A DNA stretch of 13,666 nt from assembly GCA_964350895.1 (NCBI GenBank), contig CAYGMG010000108.1, positions 1 to 13,666 on the forward strand. The letters run 5' to 3'. Origin of the DNA: Pseudomarimonas sp964350895 (lineage in GTDB: Bacteria; Pseudomonadota; Gammaproteobacteria; Xanthomonadales; Xanthomonadaceae). Both the position numbers and the translations under genes were made by a program. The first letter of the stretch is position 1; each line of letters opens with the position of its first letter. Below the pieces are notes generated by a model, which saw only the letters and a program-made list of their open reading frames with translations, made no database searches and was not told the origin of the DNA. This document shows, one piece after another, positions 5,083 to 13,635 of the stretch.

Positions 5083-7803
5083 ATGATCCGACTCGCAAGC
5101 GCCCTTTTGCTGCTCGCCGCCAGCGCTGCGCAGGCTGCCAGCATTCCCGACCCCGATGCGCTGCGCATCGCGCATGAGCGCTTCACCCTCGACAACGGGC
5201 TGGAAGTGATCGTGCACAGCGATCCGGCGGTGCCGATTGTCGCGGTCAACGTCTGGTACAAGGTCGGTTCGCGCGACGAGCAGCCCGGTCGCACCGGCTT
5301 TGCCCACCTCTTCGAGCACTTCTTTTTCAACGGCAGCGAGAACCATCCGCACGGCTTCCGCGAGGCCATGGACGACCTCGGCGCCAACAACCGCAACGGC
5401 ACCACAAACACCGACCGCACCAACTTCTTCGAGGACGTGCCGGTCTCGGCACTGGAGCGCACCCTGTACCTGGAGGCCGATCGCATGGGCTTCCTGGCCG
5501 GGCACATCAACGAGGAGATGCTGGTCCGCGAGAAGGGCGTGGTGCAGAACGAGAAGCGCCAGCGCGAGAACCAGCCCTATGGTCAGGTGTTCAACCGCCT
5601 GGTGGAGAACATGTACCCGGCCGGGCACCCCTACAGCTGGTCGACCATCGGCCGCATGGAGGACCTCGAAGCGGCCACCCTGGACGACGTGCAGGCCTGG
5701 TACCGCAGCTGGTACGGGCCGAACAACGCGGTCCTCGCTCTGGCCGGCGATATCACGGTCGAGCGGGCGCGGGAACTGGTGGAGAAGTACTTCGCGGCGA
5801 TCCCGCCGGGCGCGCCGGTCACCCGCCTCGATCAGCAGGTGCCGCGGCTGTCCGGGGTCATCCACGACCGCATGCAGGACCGCGTACCGCAGGCGCGGCT
5901 ATACATGGCCTGGCATCTGCCGCCGCTGGGCACGCCCGAAGTCCACGACATGGAGCTCTACGCCAGCCTGCTGTCGGGCAGCGACAGCGCGCCGCTCGAC
6001 CGCCGCCTGGTGTTCGAGACCCAGCTGGCCACCGAGGTCGGCGCCTTCGTCTGGCGCAAGCAGCTGACCAGCACCCTGATCGTCACCGCCACCCTGGCGC
6101 GTGGCGCCGACCCGGCCGCGTTGGAGCAGGAGATCCAGAAGGTGCTGGCCGACTCGCTCAGCCGGCGGGTCGACAAGGCCGAGCTGGACCGCGCGCGGAC
6201 CCGCTTCCTGGCCAGCTTCGCCCGCGGCAGCGAGCGCCTCGGCGGCTTTGGCGGGCGCTCCGACGTGCTCGCGGAAAGCCTGGCCCTGCAGGGCGACAGC
6301 GAGGCCTATCTGGCCCGGCTGCGTGACCTCGCCGGGCGCAGCCTGGAGCAGATCCAGATCAGTGCGTTCAAGACCCTCGATGCGCCGCACTACCAGCTCT
6401 GGGTCGAGCCCTTCCCCGAGCTCAAGGCCGCCGCGGAAACCCTCGATCGCTCGCAGCTGCCGGCCCTCGATGCGCCGCCCGAGGTGCGCTTCCCGGAGAT
6501 CCAGCGCTTTGCCCTCGACAACGGCCTGCAGGTGATGCTGATGGAGCGCCACTCGGCGCCCCTGGTGCAGTTCGCCCTGACCGTGGATGGCGGCTATGCC
6601 AGCGATCCGCAGGGCGCCCCGGGCACCGCTCAGCTGGCCCTCGACCTGCTGCTCAAGGGCAGCCGGCGCAGCGACGCCTTCGCGCTGGCCGACCGTCGCG
6701 ACGCCCTCGGCGCCACACTCGGAGTCGGCAGCAGCCTTAACCTGTCGTTTGTCTCGATGACCGCGCTGAAGGCCAACCTCGATCCCTCGCTCGGCCTGCT
6801 TGCCGAAGTCGCCCGCGAGCCGGCCTTCCCGGCCGACATGGTCGCCCTGCAGCGCAGCCAGCAGCTGGCGGCGATTGCCCAGCAGGCAGCCAACCCGTTC
6901 GGCGCCGCCCAGCGCCGGGTCCCGGCCCTGGTCTACGGCCCCGCGCATCCCTATGGCCGCCCGGCCGGCGGCCTTGGCGAGAGCGCTGCGGTGGAACAGC
7001 TGGATCAGGCGGCGCTGCGCGCCTGGCACGCTGATCACTTCGTTCCCGCCAATGCCACCCTGGTGGTCGCCGGCGCAATCGATGCCGAGAGCCTGCGCCC
7101 CCTGCTCGACAAGCACTTCGGCGATTGGCGCGGGCAGGCTCCGGCCGGGCGTCCGCTGCCGCCGCTGGAGGTGGCCCCGGCCGGCGAGCTGCTGCTGGTC
7201 GACAAGCCCGGCGCCGCGCAGTCGGTGATCGTCGCCACCCAGCCCAGTGCCACCGGCGAGATCGATCCGCTGGCGCTGGAGACGGTGATGCGCAACTTCG
7301 GCGGCATGGCGACCTCGCGGCTGAACCGCAATCTGCGCCTGGACAAGCACTGGTCCTACGGCAGCAGTGGCTACATCAGCGACGCCCGCGGCGCGCCCGG
7401 TGCATTCACCGTGATCGCCCCGGTGCAGACCGACAAGACCGGACCGGCGATGCAGGAAGTGTTTGCCGAGATCCGCGGCCTGGCCGGGGCCCGGCCGCTG
7501 GCTGGCGCCGAGCTGGAGAGCATCCTGCGCAGCCAGGTCTCGCGCCTGCCGGGCCGCTTCGAAACCCTGTCGTCCCTGGTCAATGCCGCGGTCGACCTGC
7601 TGCAGAACGACCGCGAGGCGGCCTACTACTACGACTACGCCAGCAGTCTGCGCGCGCTCGACGGCGCGGCACTGAACCAGGCCGCGGCGGCGGCCGTCGA
7701 CCCCGACCAGTTACGCTGGATCGTGATCGGCGACGCTGCGCGGATCGAGGCCGAGATTCGCGTCCTGCCGTTCATCAGGGCAGTGAAACGCGAGGTGGAG
7801 TAG
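5083..7803 (+). CDS. Exported two-domain M16 (pitrilysin-family) zinc peptidase
   Basis: A 906-residue periplasmic metallopeptidase built from two M16 repeats. An N-terminal signal peptide (about 1-18, LALLLLAASAAQA-like, cleavage probably near AQA-AS) is followed by the active half. This half has the inverted zinc motif HLFEH (H75, E78, H79) and the distal zinc ligand E157 in EKGVVQNE. The second half starts near FALDNGLQVML (about 476). It has lost the zinc motif: the equivalent positions read QLALD (518-522). This active-plus-inactive arrangement is normal for the family, in which the two halves form a clamshell around unfolded peptides. Likely function is degradation of peptides or misfolded envelope proteins; the true substrate is unknown. 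It may be co-transcribed with zapE (53-base gap) and with the following membrane gene (22-base gap). Confidence 0.93.
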   Translation: MIRLASALLLLAASAAQAASIPDPDALRIAHERFTLDNGLEVIVHSDPAVPIVAVNVWYKVGSRDEQPGRTGFAHLFEHFFFNGSENHPHGFREAMDDLGANNRNGTTNTDRTNFFEDVPVSALERTLYLEADRMGFLAGHINEEMLVREKGVVQNEKRQRENQPYGQVFNRLVENMYPAGHPYSWSTIGRMEDLEAATLDDVQAWYRSWYGPNNAVLALAGDITVERARELVEKYFAAIPPGAPVTRLDQQVPRLSGVIHDRMQDRVPQARLYMAWHLPPLGTPEVHDMELYASLLSGSDSAPLDRRLVFETQLATEVGAFVWRKQLTSTLIVTATLARGADPAALEQEIQKVLADSLSRRVDKAELDRARTRFLASFARGSERLGGFGGRSDVLAESLALQGDSEAYLARLRDLAGRSLEQIQISAFKTLDAPHYQLWVEPFPELKAAAETLDRSQLPALDAPPEVRFPEIQRFALDNGLQVMLMERHSAPLVQFALTVDGGYASDPQGAPGTAQLALDLLLKGSRRSDAFALADRRDALGATLGVGSSLNLSFVSMTALKANLDPSLGLLAEVAREPAFPADMVALQRSQQLAAIAQQAANPFGAAQRRVPALVYGPAHPYGRPAGGLGESAAVEQLDQAALRAWHADHFVPANATLVVAGAIDAESLRPLLDKHFGDWRGQAPAGRPLPPLEVAPAGELLLVDKPGAAQSVIVATQPSATGEIDPLALETVMRNFGGMATSRLNRNLRLDKHWSYGSSGYISDARGAPGAFTVIAPVQTDKTGPAMQEVFAEIRGLAGARPLAGAELESILRSQVSRLPGRFETLSSLVNAAVDLLQNDREAAYYYDYASSLRALDGAALNQAAAAAVDPDQLRWIVIGDAARIEAEIRVLPFIRAVKREVE

Positions 7804-7825
7804 GCGCCGGGCGCGGCGTCGCCGC

Positions 7826-8542
7826 ATGCTGCAGACCATCGCCAGCGACAACCTGCGGGTGCTGTGCTTTCGCCGGCCCCGCGGGCCGATCCGCGAACGC
7901 TGGCCGGCCTATCTGGCCTTTGGCCTGCTGCTGACCTGGCTGGCCGGCTTGGGCCGCTACTGGGACAGCCCGCGGGCCGAGTGGTGGCAGCTGCTCGGGC
8001 TCGGTTCGCTGGCCTACGTCTTTGCCCTGGGCCTGCTGCTGTGGCTGATGGTCGCGCCGCTGCGCCCGCCGCGCTGGTCCTTGCCGCAGGTGCTGGTCTT
8101 CGTCTGCTTCTGCTCGCCGCCGGCCCTGCTGTATGCGATTCCGGTCGAGCGCTTCCTCAGCCTGGCGCAGGCGCAGAGCGTCAATCTCGGTTTTCTCGCC
8201 GTGGTCGCCTGCTGGCGGATGGCCCTGCTCGGCGTGTTCCTGCGCCGCGGTGCAGGGCTCGGCTGGGCCGATGCGCTGATCGCCCTGCTCCTCCCGGTGG
8301 CCCTGATCGTCGTCGCGCTCAGCGCGCTGAATCTTGAGCACGTGGTGTTCCGGCTGATGGCCGGTGTCGCCCCGGAAGAGCGCTCGCCCGCCGACCTGTC
8401 CTTTCTGGTGGTGATGCTGCTGTCCTGGCTGTCGATCATGGCCGCGCCGGTCCTGCTGCTCTGGTATGGCGTGCGCATCTATCTGGCGTGGCGCCCGGCC
8501 GCCGCCGTTGCTTCACTGAGCCGCAGGCCGCCCAGCCCCTGA
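7826..8542 (+). CDS. Six-TM membrane protein of unknown family
   Basis: A 238-residue integral membrane protein I do not recognise. Hydrophobic segments lie at about 28-44, 57-78, 87-106, 119-139, 149-170 and 191-220. The last is long and may hold the final helix plus an amphipathic end. The N-terminus is short, basic and probably cytoplasmic (RVLCFRRPRGPIRERW). The overall shape is reminiscent of Yip1-like membrane proteins, but I see no diagnostic motif and do not assign it. The ATG at 7826 follows the peptidase stop by 22 bases without a clear ribosome binding site, so translation may be coupled to the peptidase. The gene converges with the minus-strand permease only 20 bases away, with no obvious terminator in the gap. 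Confidence 0.75.
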   Translation: MLQTIASDNLRVLCFRRPRGPIRERWPAYLAFGLLLTWLAGLGRYWDSPRAEWWQLLGLGSLAYVFALGLLLWLMVAPLRPPRWSLPQVLVFVCFCSPPALLYAIPVERFLSLAQAQSVNLGFLAVVACWRMALLGVFLRRGAGLGWADALIALLLPVALIVVALSALNLEHVVFRLMAGVAPEERSPADLSFLVVMLLSWLSIMAAPVLLLWYGVRIYLAWRPAAAVASLSRRPPSP

Positions 8543-8562
8543 GCCGCGACCGAACGGCATGT

Positions 8563-9438
8563 TCAGGGATGCTCGGCCGCGGCGTGGACCTTCTCGCGGC
8601 GGATCAGGTATAGACCGGCGGCGACGATGATGGTCGCCCCCAGCCAGGTAGTGCGGTCCGGCAGCACGCCCCAGAGCAGCACGTCGAGGCCGGTGCCCCA
8701 GGCCAGGGCGGTGTACTCGAAGGGCGCGATGGCGCTGGCCTCGCCGTGGCGGAAGGCCTCGGTCAGACAGTACTGGCCGAGTGCGCCGGCCAGGCCGACG
8801 CCAGCGACCAGCCAGCCATGCGCGCCGGCAATCGGCTGCCAGTCGGGCAGGGCGAGCGCGCCGGCGCCCACGCTGACCGAGGTCAGCATCCAGAACACCA
8901 TGCTTTGACTGCTGTCGGTGCGCGAGAGCATCCGCACCAGCACCGCGGACAACGCGTAGCAGAAGGCGCCGAGCAGGCAGGCAAGGCCGGCCAGCGTCGC
9001 CACGCCCTCGCCCGTTGGCCGCAGGATCACCAAGGTGCCAAGCAGACCCACCGCGATCGCCGTCCAGCGCCGCGGGCCGACCTTCTCGCCGAGGATCGGC
9101 ACGGCCAGCGCGGTGACCAGCAGCGGGGCGACGAAGAAGATCGCATAGGCCGTGGTCAGCGGCATGTTCTTGAGGGCGTAGACGAAGGGCACCATCATGC
9201 CGACCGCCAGCACGCCGCGCAGGGCGTGGATCGGCCAGCGGATCTGCCAGACGGTGGAAATGCCTGTGGTGGCGAAGATCCAGACCAGGGCAAACGGCAG
9301 CGAGGCCAGCCCGCGCAGCGCGGCGACCTGGAAGCTGCCGTAGTGCTCGGCGAGCAGCTTGAGGCCGGCATCCATCAGCGAGAGCAGGCCGATCGCCAGC
9401 ACCAGAAGCACGATGCCGCGCAGGTTGGAGGCGTGCAT
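8563..9438 (-). CDS. EamA-family (DMT superfamily) transporter
   Basis: A 291-residue inner-membrane permease made of two EamA repeats of about five helices each, the hallmark of the drug/metabolite transporter superfamily. The N-terminal repeat begins GIVLLVLAIGLLSLMDAGLK and contains the typical ALRGLASLPFAL and PLTTAYAIFFVAPLLVTALAVPILGEK segments. The second repeat ends with EYTALAWGTGLDVLLWGVLPD and WLGATIIVAAGLYLIRREK. Family members export amino acids, drugs or metabolites; nothing here fixes the substrate. The start ATG lies 7 bases after the stop of the upstream minus-strand gene, so the two form an operon. No strong ribosome binding site is visible, and translational coupling is likely. 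Confidence 0.92.
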   Translation of the reverse strand: MHASNLRGIVLLVLAIGLLSLMDAGLKLLAEHYGSFQVAALRGLASLPFALVWIFATTGISTVWQIRWPIHALRGVLAVGMMVPFVYALKNMPLTTAYAIFFVAPLLVTALAVPILGEKVGPRRWTAIAVGLLGTLVILRPTGEGVATLAGLACLLGAFCYALSAVLVRMLSRTDSSQSMVFWMLTSVSVGAGALALPDWQPIAGAHGWLVAGVGLAGALGQYCLTEAFRHGEASAIAPFEYTALAWGTGLDVLLWGVLPDRTTWLGATIIVAAGLYLIRREKVHAAAEHP

Positions 9439-9445
9439 GGCGGGC

Positions 9446-10519
9446 TCAGGCGAAGCGATGGAAGTAGAACGCCATACCCGCGGTCAACAGCCCCACCCAG
9501 ACGACGGCGACCCCTTGCAGCAGCAGGAAGACCCAGAGCATGCGCCAGCTCAGCTTGCGCGCGACCCGCTTGTCGGGCGCTTCGTAGAGCGCGCCGGCGA
9601 TCAGCGCACCGCAGCGGAAGTAGACAATGGCCAGCACCACGGTCAGCGCGATCAGGGCCCAGCCGCTCCAGGTGGCCAGCGCAGCCAGCTGCCAGGAAAT
9701 GCCGATCTGCGAGGCGACCATGCAGCCGACCATCAGGAACATCCACGGCGTCAGCCGGGCGGTCAGCAGGTAGAGCATGACCGGCTTCGCCTGCGCGACC
9801 TGTTCGCCGGGCGGCTTGACCCGCCGCGCCCACCAGGCGAAGGCCACCGCGGTCAGCGGCAACAGCAGGCCGGTGAAGATCATGCCGAGCAGGCTGGCGG
9901 CCCCGGTATCGACCAGTCGGCGCATGAAGCGCAGGCGCTTCTCGGTGGCCAGCAGGCGGCGCTCGAGGATCTGCGCCAGCTGCAGGCGGACCACGGCCGG
10001 CTGGCTCTCTCCCACTTCGCGCAGGGCCTCCTCGATGGCGAGAAGGGCGGCGCGACGCTCGGCCGCATCGATCTGCGCATTGTCGAGCGACACGAAAGGC
10101 ATGATGTGGCGACCCGCCATCTGCCGCCGCGCCGCCTTGGAGGCGGCCTGCTCCGTCTCGTCAAGCTGCAGGGGCGCGCCGGGCTCAAGGCCGGCCTCGC
10201 GCCACAGCGCCGCGTCCGGGGCGATCTTCACCCGCAGTTCCGCCGCCGCATCGGCATTCAGGTCGAACACCTGGTTTGGCTGCTCCAGCAGGAAGCCGTT
10301 GATCGAGGCCAGCGCGGCCAGCACGCCGAACGGCATGACGATCCACAGGAAGTGGGCAAAGCCGCGGGCGGAGAACCCCAGCGCGCGTTCGCCCTGCAGG
10401 GCCAGGCGCGGCTCGGCCAGCAGCAGCCGGCGCGCCGCCAGGAAGCCGCGCAGGTCGTACCAGGCCGAGGCGACCCGCGGTTCGGCGTAGCGATGCGGCG
10501 GCTGCGGGGTGGCGTCCAT
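9446..10519 (-). CDS. Five-TM membrane protein with a helical periplasmic-type domain, unknown family
   Basis: A 357-residue membrane protein I do not recognise. A basic cytoplasmic-type N-terminus (1-50) is followed by membrane segment 1 (about 54-78). Next comes a soluble, charged and mostly helical region of about 125 residues (80-205) with coiled-coil-like Leu/Glu/Arg stretches at 150-200, then four more segments (about 207-231, 257-277, 285-311, 328-352). The layout of one helix, a soluble domain, then a helix bundle could suit a sensor, scaffold or assembly factor, but no motif supports a choice. I chose the ATG at 10519 because AGGA lies 7 bases upstream. The alternative ATG at 10549 adds ten residues but overlaps the -10 box of the predicted promoter. 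It is co-transcribed with the downstream EamA gene. Confidence 0.8.
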   Translation of the reverse strand: MDATPQPPHRYAEPRVASAWYDLRGFLAARRLLLAEPRLALQGERALGFSARGFAHFLWIVMPFGVLAALASINGFLLEQPNQVFDLNADAAAELRVKIAPDAALWREAGLEPGAPLQLDETEQAASKAARRQMAGRHIMPFVSLDNAQIDAAERRAALLAIEEALREVGESQPAVVRLQLAQILERRLLATEKRLRFMRRLVDTGAASLLGMIFTGLLLPLTAVAFAWWARRVKPPGEQVAQAKPVMLYLLTARLTPWMFLMVGCMVASQIGISWQLAALATWSGWALIALTVVLAIVYFRCGALIAGALYEAPDKRVARKLSWRMLWVFLLLQGVAVVWVGLLTAGMAFYFHRFA

Positions 10520-10544
10520 ACCGGCTTCCTGTATTCGGCTGGCG

Positions 10545-10574
10545 ATCATCCGGCCCGGCCTGTCTCAGGGTCAA
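10545..10574 (-). promoter_or_regulatory. Putative promoter for the minus-strand membrane operon
   Basis: On the minus strand, TTGACC (10574 down to 10569, five of six consensus) is followed after 18 bases by GATGAT (10550 down to 10545, four of six). Transcription would begin near 10538, about 19 bases before the preferred ATG at 10519, leaving room for the AGGA ribosome binding site. Confidence 0.45.
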
Positions 10575-10605
10575 GGCGATCCGCCGTGATCGGGCCGGAT
10601 GGCAC

Positions 10606-10634
10606 TTGCCGGGCGGCGCCTGCACCGGCATGGT
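10606..10634 (+). promoter_or_regulatory. Weak candidate promoter for the DUF5916 gene
   Basis: TTGCCG (10606-10611) and CATGGT (10629-10634) are spaced by 17 bases on the plus strand, 28 bases before the start codon at 10662. The -35 resembles that of the cytochrome promoter, but the -10 matches only three of six positions. It overlaps a small hairpin (CCGGCA at 10625-10630 with TGCCGG at 10634-10639). The divergent spacer 10520-10661 holds this site and the minus-strand promoter. Confidence 0.25.
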
Positions 10635-10661
10635 GCCGGCCCCTTTCGGTTGCCTGCCCTG

Positions 10662-12890
10662 ATGCGCCTTCTCTGTCTGACCCTGCTGCTGTGTAGCGCC
10701 AGCGCCATCGCCGGGATCCGTATCGACGGCGTGCTGGACGAGCCCGAATGGCAGCAGGCGCAGCGCTTTGACCAGTTCGTCGCGGTGCAGCCGCTGAGCG
10801 GCGAGCCGGCGCCCGACGACCGTCGCGCCGAAGCGCTGATGCTGTCGACGCCCGAAGGCCTGGTGTTCGCCATCCGCGCCTGGCACCCGCCCAGCGTGCC
10901 GCAGACCCGCACCCGCATCCCGCGCGATGGGCGCGCCGCGGTCGACCGCTTCAACGTGATGATCGACTTCGATGCCGACGGCAGGCAGGGCTACGACTTC
11001 ACCATCACCACCGCCGGCGACATCATCGACGAGGTCATCCGCAACGAGAACCAGTTCAACCCCGACTGGGATGGCGCCTGGGAGCATGCGGTCGCCGATT
11101 TCGAGGGCGGCTACGTCGCCGAGTGGCGGATCCCCTGGAGTATCGCGCCGATGCGCAGCTCCAGCGCCCCACGGCGCACCATCGCGATCTACTTCGACCG
11201 GGTGATCGCCGCCAGCAACCAGCGCTTTGCCTTTCCCGACGCCAGCTTCATGCGCCCGCGTTTCCTCTCCGACTTCCACCGCATCGAGGTCGATCAGTAC
11301 CGCCAGCGACAGCTCGCCATCACCCCCTATGGCGTGCTGCGCCACGATCAGGTCAGCGGCGCAACCGATACCGAGCAGGGCTTCGACCTGTTCTGGAAGC
11401 CCAGCGGCGAGCACCAGTTTGCGCTCACCGTCAACCCCGACTTCGGTCAGGTCGAGAGCGATGCGCTGGTGGTGAACTTCAGCGCCATCGAGAACTTCTT
11501 CACCGACCGCCGGCCGTTCTTCACCGAGAACCAGGCCTACTTCGATCTCGGCCATCCGCTGGGCACCCTGTTCTACACGCGCCGGGTGGGCGGACCGCTG
11601 GACGATCGCAGCGGCGCGGCCAGCATCGATGCCGCGGTCAAGGCCAATGGCAGCGTCGGTCGATTCGGCTACGGTCTGTTCGCCGCCGACGAGGACGGCG
11701 AGGCCGGACGCGAGTCGCGGCTTGTGCGCACCACCTGGGACAGCGAAGGCCTGCGCTTTGGGCTGACCCACAGCCGCGTCGATCGGCCCTTTCTCGCGCG
11801 CCGCGCCGAGGTGAGCTCGCTGGACGCCGTCTGGCAGCCGACCGCGACCTGGCGTCTGCGCCCCCTGCTCAGCGAGAGCCGCAGCGACACCGCAGGCGTC
11901 GTACGCAGCGGCCGCGGCGCGGGCCTGGTCGCGGACTGGGATCCGGACGGCCCGTGGCGACAGGAGTACATCGCGCTCTACGCCGACGATCAGCTGGAGC
12001 TCAACGACCTGGGCTTCCAGGAGCGCAACGATTTCCGCTATCTCGAATGGGAAACCGAGTACCGCCAGGACGCGCTGCCCGAGCACTCGGCATGGCGCTC
12101 GCATGCCTGGGAGTTTGAACTGGCCTATCGCGAGAACACCGCCGGCGAGCGCCTGCGCGCCGCGACCACGCTGCAGCGGCGCTCTTCGCGACGGCGCGGC
12201 GGTGATCTGTTCTGGCTGCTGCGCTGGCAGGCCCCGGCAGTCGATGATCGGCTCTCGCGCGGCAACGGCAGCGTGCCCCTGCAGGGCGGCTGGCAGTTCT
12301 ACGTCGAGGGCGACCGACCGCGCCGCGGCGACGGCCGGATGGCCTGGTTCTGGAACCTCGAGGTGTTTCCCAACGCGGTCGGCGGCCACAGCGTCTACGG
12401 CGGGGTGCAGCCGCGCTGGCACGCCGGCGACCGTCTCGATATCGATCTCGGACTGTATGCCGTGCGTCGCCCTGACTGGCTGCTCTGGCAGCAAGGCCGC
12501 GAGTTCGCCAGCTTCCGTGCGCGCCAGCTCGAGCTCTACTCCAACCTCAACTGGTTCCCGACCGAGCGCCAGGAGCTTCGGGTGAAACTGCAGGCTATCG
12601 CGATCGACGCCGAGCTCAAGCAGGCCCGCCGCCTGCATGGCGGGCAGCTGGTCGACAGCAATGCCGAGATCGCCGACTTCAGTCTGCGCAACTTCGGCGT
12701 GCAGGTCCGCTGGCGCTACAAGCTCGGCACCCTGAGCGACATCTACGCCGTCTACGGCCGCGGCGGCTTCGCCTTCGACGAGCTGCAGGCCGGCGAAGAG
12801 CGCAGCGTATCCGGCATCCTTTCCGACAGCTTCTCGCTGCGCGACGAAGACCAGCTGCTGCTGAAGATCGCGTATCGTTTCTCGCTCTGA
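10662..12890 (+). CDS. DUF5916 protein with N-terminal CBM9-like domain, probable outer-membrane protein
   Basis: A 742-residue exported protein. The signal peptide (MRLLCLTLLLCSASAIAG, about 1-18) leads into a CBM9-like beta-sandwich (about 19-195), recognised by IRIDGVLDEPEWQQA near its start and YVAEWRIPWS near its end. The long remainder is the DUF5916 region, with the hallmark NPDFGQVESDALVVNFSAIENFFTDRRPFFTENQ starting at N258 and a C-terminus of alternating polar and aromatic strands ending in IAYRFSL. The terminal Leu and beta pattern suggest an outer-membrane barrel. The function of DUF5916 proteins is not established; a link to carbohydrate or polymer binding is only implied by the CBM9-like part. 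I chose ATG 10662 because a signal peptide starts exactly there; the longer frame from 10599 adds residues without such a signal. No clear ribosome binding site is seen. Confidence 0.87.
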   Translation: MRLLCLTLLLCSASAIAGIRIDGVLDEPEWQQAQRFDQFVAVQPLSGEPAPDDRRAEALMLSTPEGLVFAIRAWHPPSVPQTRTRIPRDGRAAVDRFNVMIDFDADGRQGYDFTITTAGDIIDEVIRNENQFNPDWDGAWEHAVADFEGGYVAEWRIPWSIAPMRSSSAPRRTIAIYFDRVIAASNQRFAFPDASFMRPRFLSDFHRIEVDQYRQRQLAITPYGVLRHDQVSGATDTEQGFDLFWKPSGEHQFALTVNPDFGQVESDALVVNFSAIENFFTDRRPFFTENQAYFDLGHPLGTLFYTRRVGGPLDDRSGAASIDAAVKANGSVGRFGYGLFAADEDGEAGRESRLVRTTWDSEGLRFGLTHSRVDRPFLARRAEVSSLDAVWQPTATWRLRPLLSESRSDTAGVVRSGRGAGLVADWDPDGPWRQEYIALYADDQLELNDLGFQERNDFRYLEWETEYRQDALPEHSAWRSHAWEFELAYRENTAGERLRAATTLQRRSSRRRGGDLFWLLRWQAPAVDDRLSRGNGSVPLQGGWQFYVEGDRPRRGDGRMAWFWNLEVFPNAVGGHSVYGGVQPRWHAGDRLDIDLGLYAVRRPDWLLWQQGREFASFRARQLELYSNLNWFPTERQELRVKLQAIAIDAELKQARRLHGGQLVDSNAEIADFSLRNFGVQVRWRYKLGTLSDIYAVYGRGGFAFDELQAGEERSVSGILSDSFSLRDEDQLLLKIAYRFSL

Positions 12891-12907
12891 AACACGCGGT
12901 GACCGAC

Positions 12908-13633
12908 ATGCTGGAAATGGTGGGCTTCGACGCCGACGACACCCTGTGGCGCAGCCAGGAGTATTTCGACGAGGCGCAGGCCGCCTTCGAGGCGATCCTC
13001 GCCCGCTACCTCGACATCCAGGACCGCCGCGTCCACGACGAGCTGCTCGCCACCGAGCGGCGCAACATCCGCCTGTACGGCTACGGCGCCAAGGGCATGA
13101 CCCTGTCGATGCTGGAAGCCGCCATCGCCCTGACCGACGAGAAGATCAGCGCCGCTGACCTGCATCGCGTGCTGGCGATCGGCCGCGAGGTGCTCGAGCA
13201 CCCGGTCGAGCTGCTGCCCGGCGTGCGCGAGGCGGTCGCCGCGGTGAGCGAACAGCATGACGTGGTGCTGATCACCAAGGGCGATCTGTTCCACCAGGAA
13301 CGCAAGGTCGCCGAGTCCGGCCTGTCCGAGCTGTTCCAGCGCATCGAGATCGTCTCGGAGAAGGACACCGAAACCTATGCCCGCCTGCTGCAGGAGTTCG
13401 AGCTACCCGCCGAGCGCTTCGCCATGGTCGGCAACTCCCTGCGTTCGGACATCGAGCCCGTGCTGAACCTCGGCGGCGCCGGCGTCCACGTGCCCTATGC
13501 CACCACCTGGGCGCTGGAAACCGAACACGCCGTCGACGCCGCCCACCCCCGCCTGCGCGTCGTCCAGCACGCCGCTGAGATCGCCGCGGCGATCCAGGCG
13601 CTGAACGAAGCCTATAGAGCCGGCAGCAATTAG
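12908..13633 (+). CDS. HAD-family hydrolase (phosphatase)
   Basis: A 241-residue cytoplasmic haloacid-dehalogenase-type hydrolase. Motif I FDADDT gives the nucleophile D8 and the acid/base D10. Motif II is LITKGD (T123), the conserved lysine is probably K152 in SEKD, and motif IV is GNSLRSDIEP (D181). The helical cap lies between motifs I and II (about 15-95). These features predict a magnesium-dependent phosphatase of small phosphorylated metabolites; the substrate is unknown. The ATG at 12908 is preferred because GGTGA lies 5 bases upstream. GTG at 12899 would add three residues and lacks a ribosome binding site. The gene starts 17 bases after the DUF5916 stop, so they are probably co-transcribed, though a shared function is not obvious. 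Confidence 0.9.
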   Translation: MLEMVGFDADDTLWRSQEYFDEAQAAFEAILARYLDIQDRRVHDELLATERRNIRLYGYGAKGMTLSMLEAAIALTDEKISAADLHRVLAIGREVLEHPVELLPGVREAVAAVSEQHDVVLITKGDLFHQERKVAESGLSELFQRIEIVSEKDTETYARLLQEFELPAERFAMVGNSLRSDIEPVLNLGGAGVHVPYATTWALETEHAVDAAHPRLRVVQHAAEIAAAIQALNEAYRAGSN

Positions 13634-13635
13634 CT

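Noticed and set aside
4994..6317. Exact 20-base repeat at 4994-5013 (zapE end) and 6298-6317 (peptidase)
   Set aside because: Both copies are in frame and encode SEAYLAR. Flanks are unrelated, so shared codon preference and chance are enough to explain it.
5899..7350. 483-residue open frame antisense to the M16 peptidase
   Set aside because: Shadow of a strongly supported gene, without recognisable domains.
10625..10639. Small hairpin CCGGCA-TGG-TGCCGG before the DUF5916 gene
   Set aside because: A 6-bp stem without a T-run in GC-rich DNA is expected by chance; mentioned only with the weak promoter it overlaps.
9359..10696. 445-residue plus-strand frame across the minus-strand membrane operon
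   Set aside because: Its product is rich in Gln/Arg/His, as expected from reading membrane-protein codons backwards. The minus strand gives clear membrane helices instead.
10185..12638. 817-residue open frame antisense to the DUF5916 gene
   Set aside because: Despite its length it lacks any domain and opposes a gene with a signal peptide and DUF5916 hallmarks; GC-rich DNA often leaves this antisense frame open.
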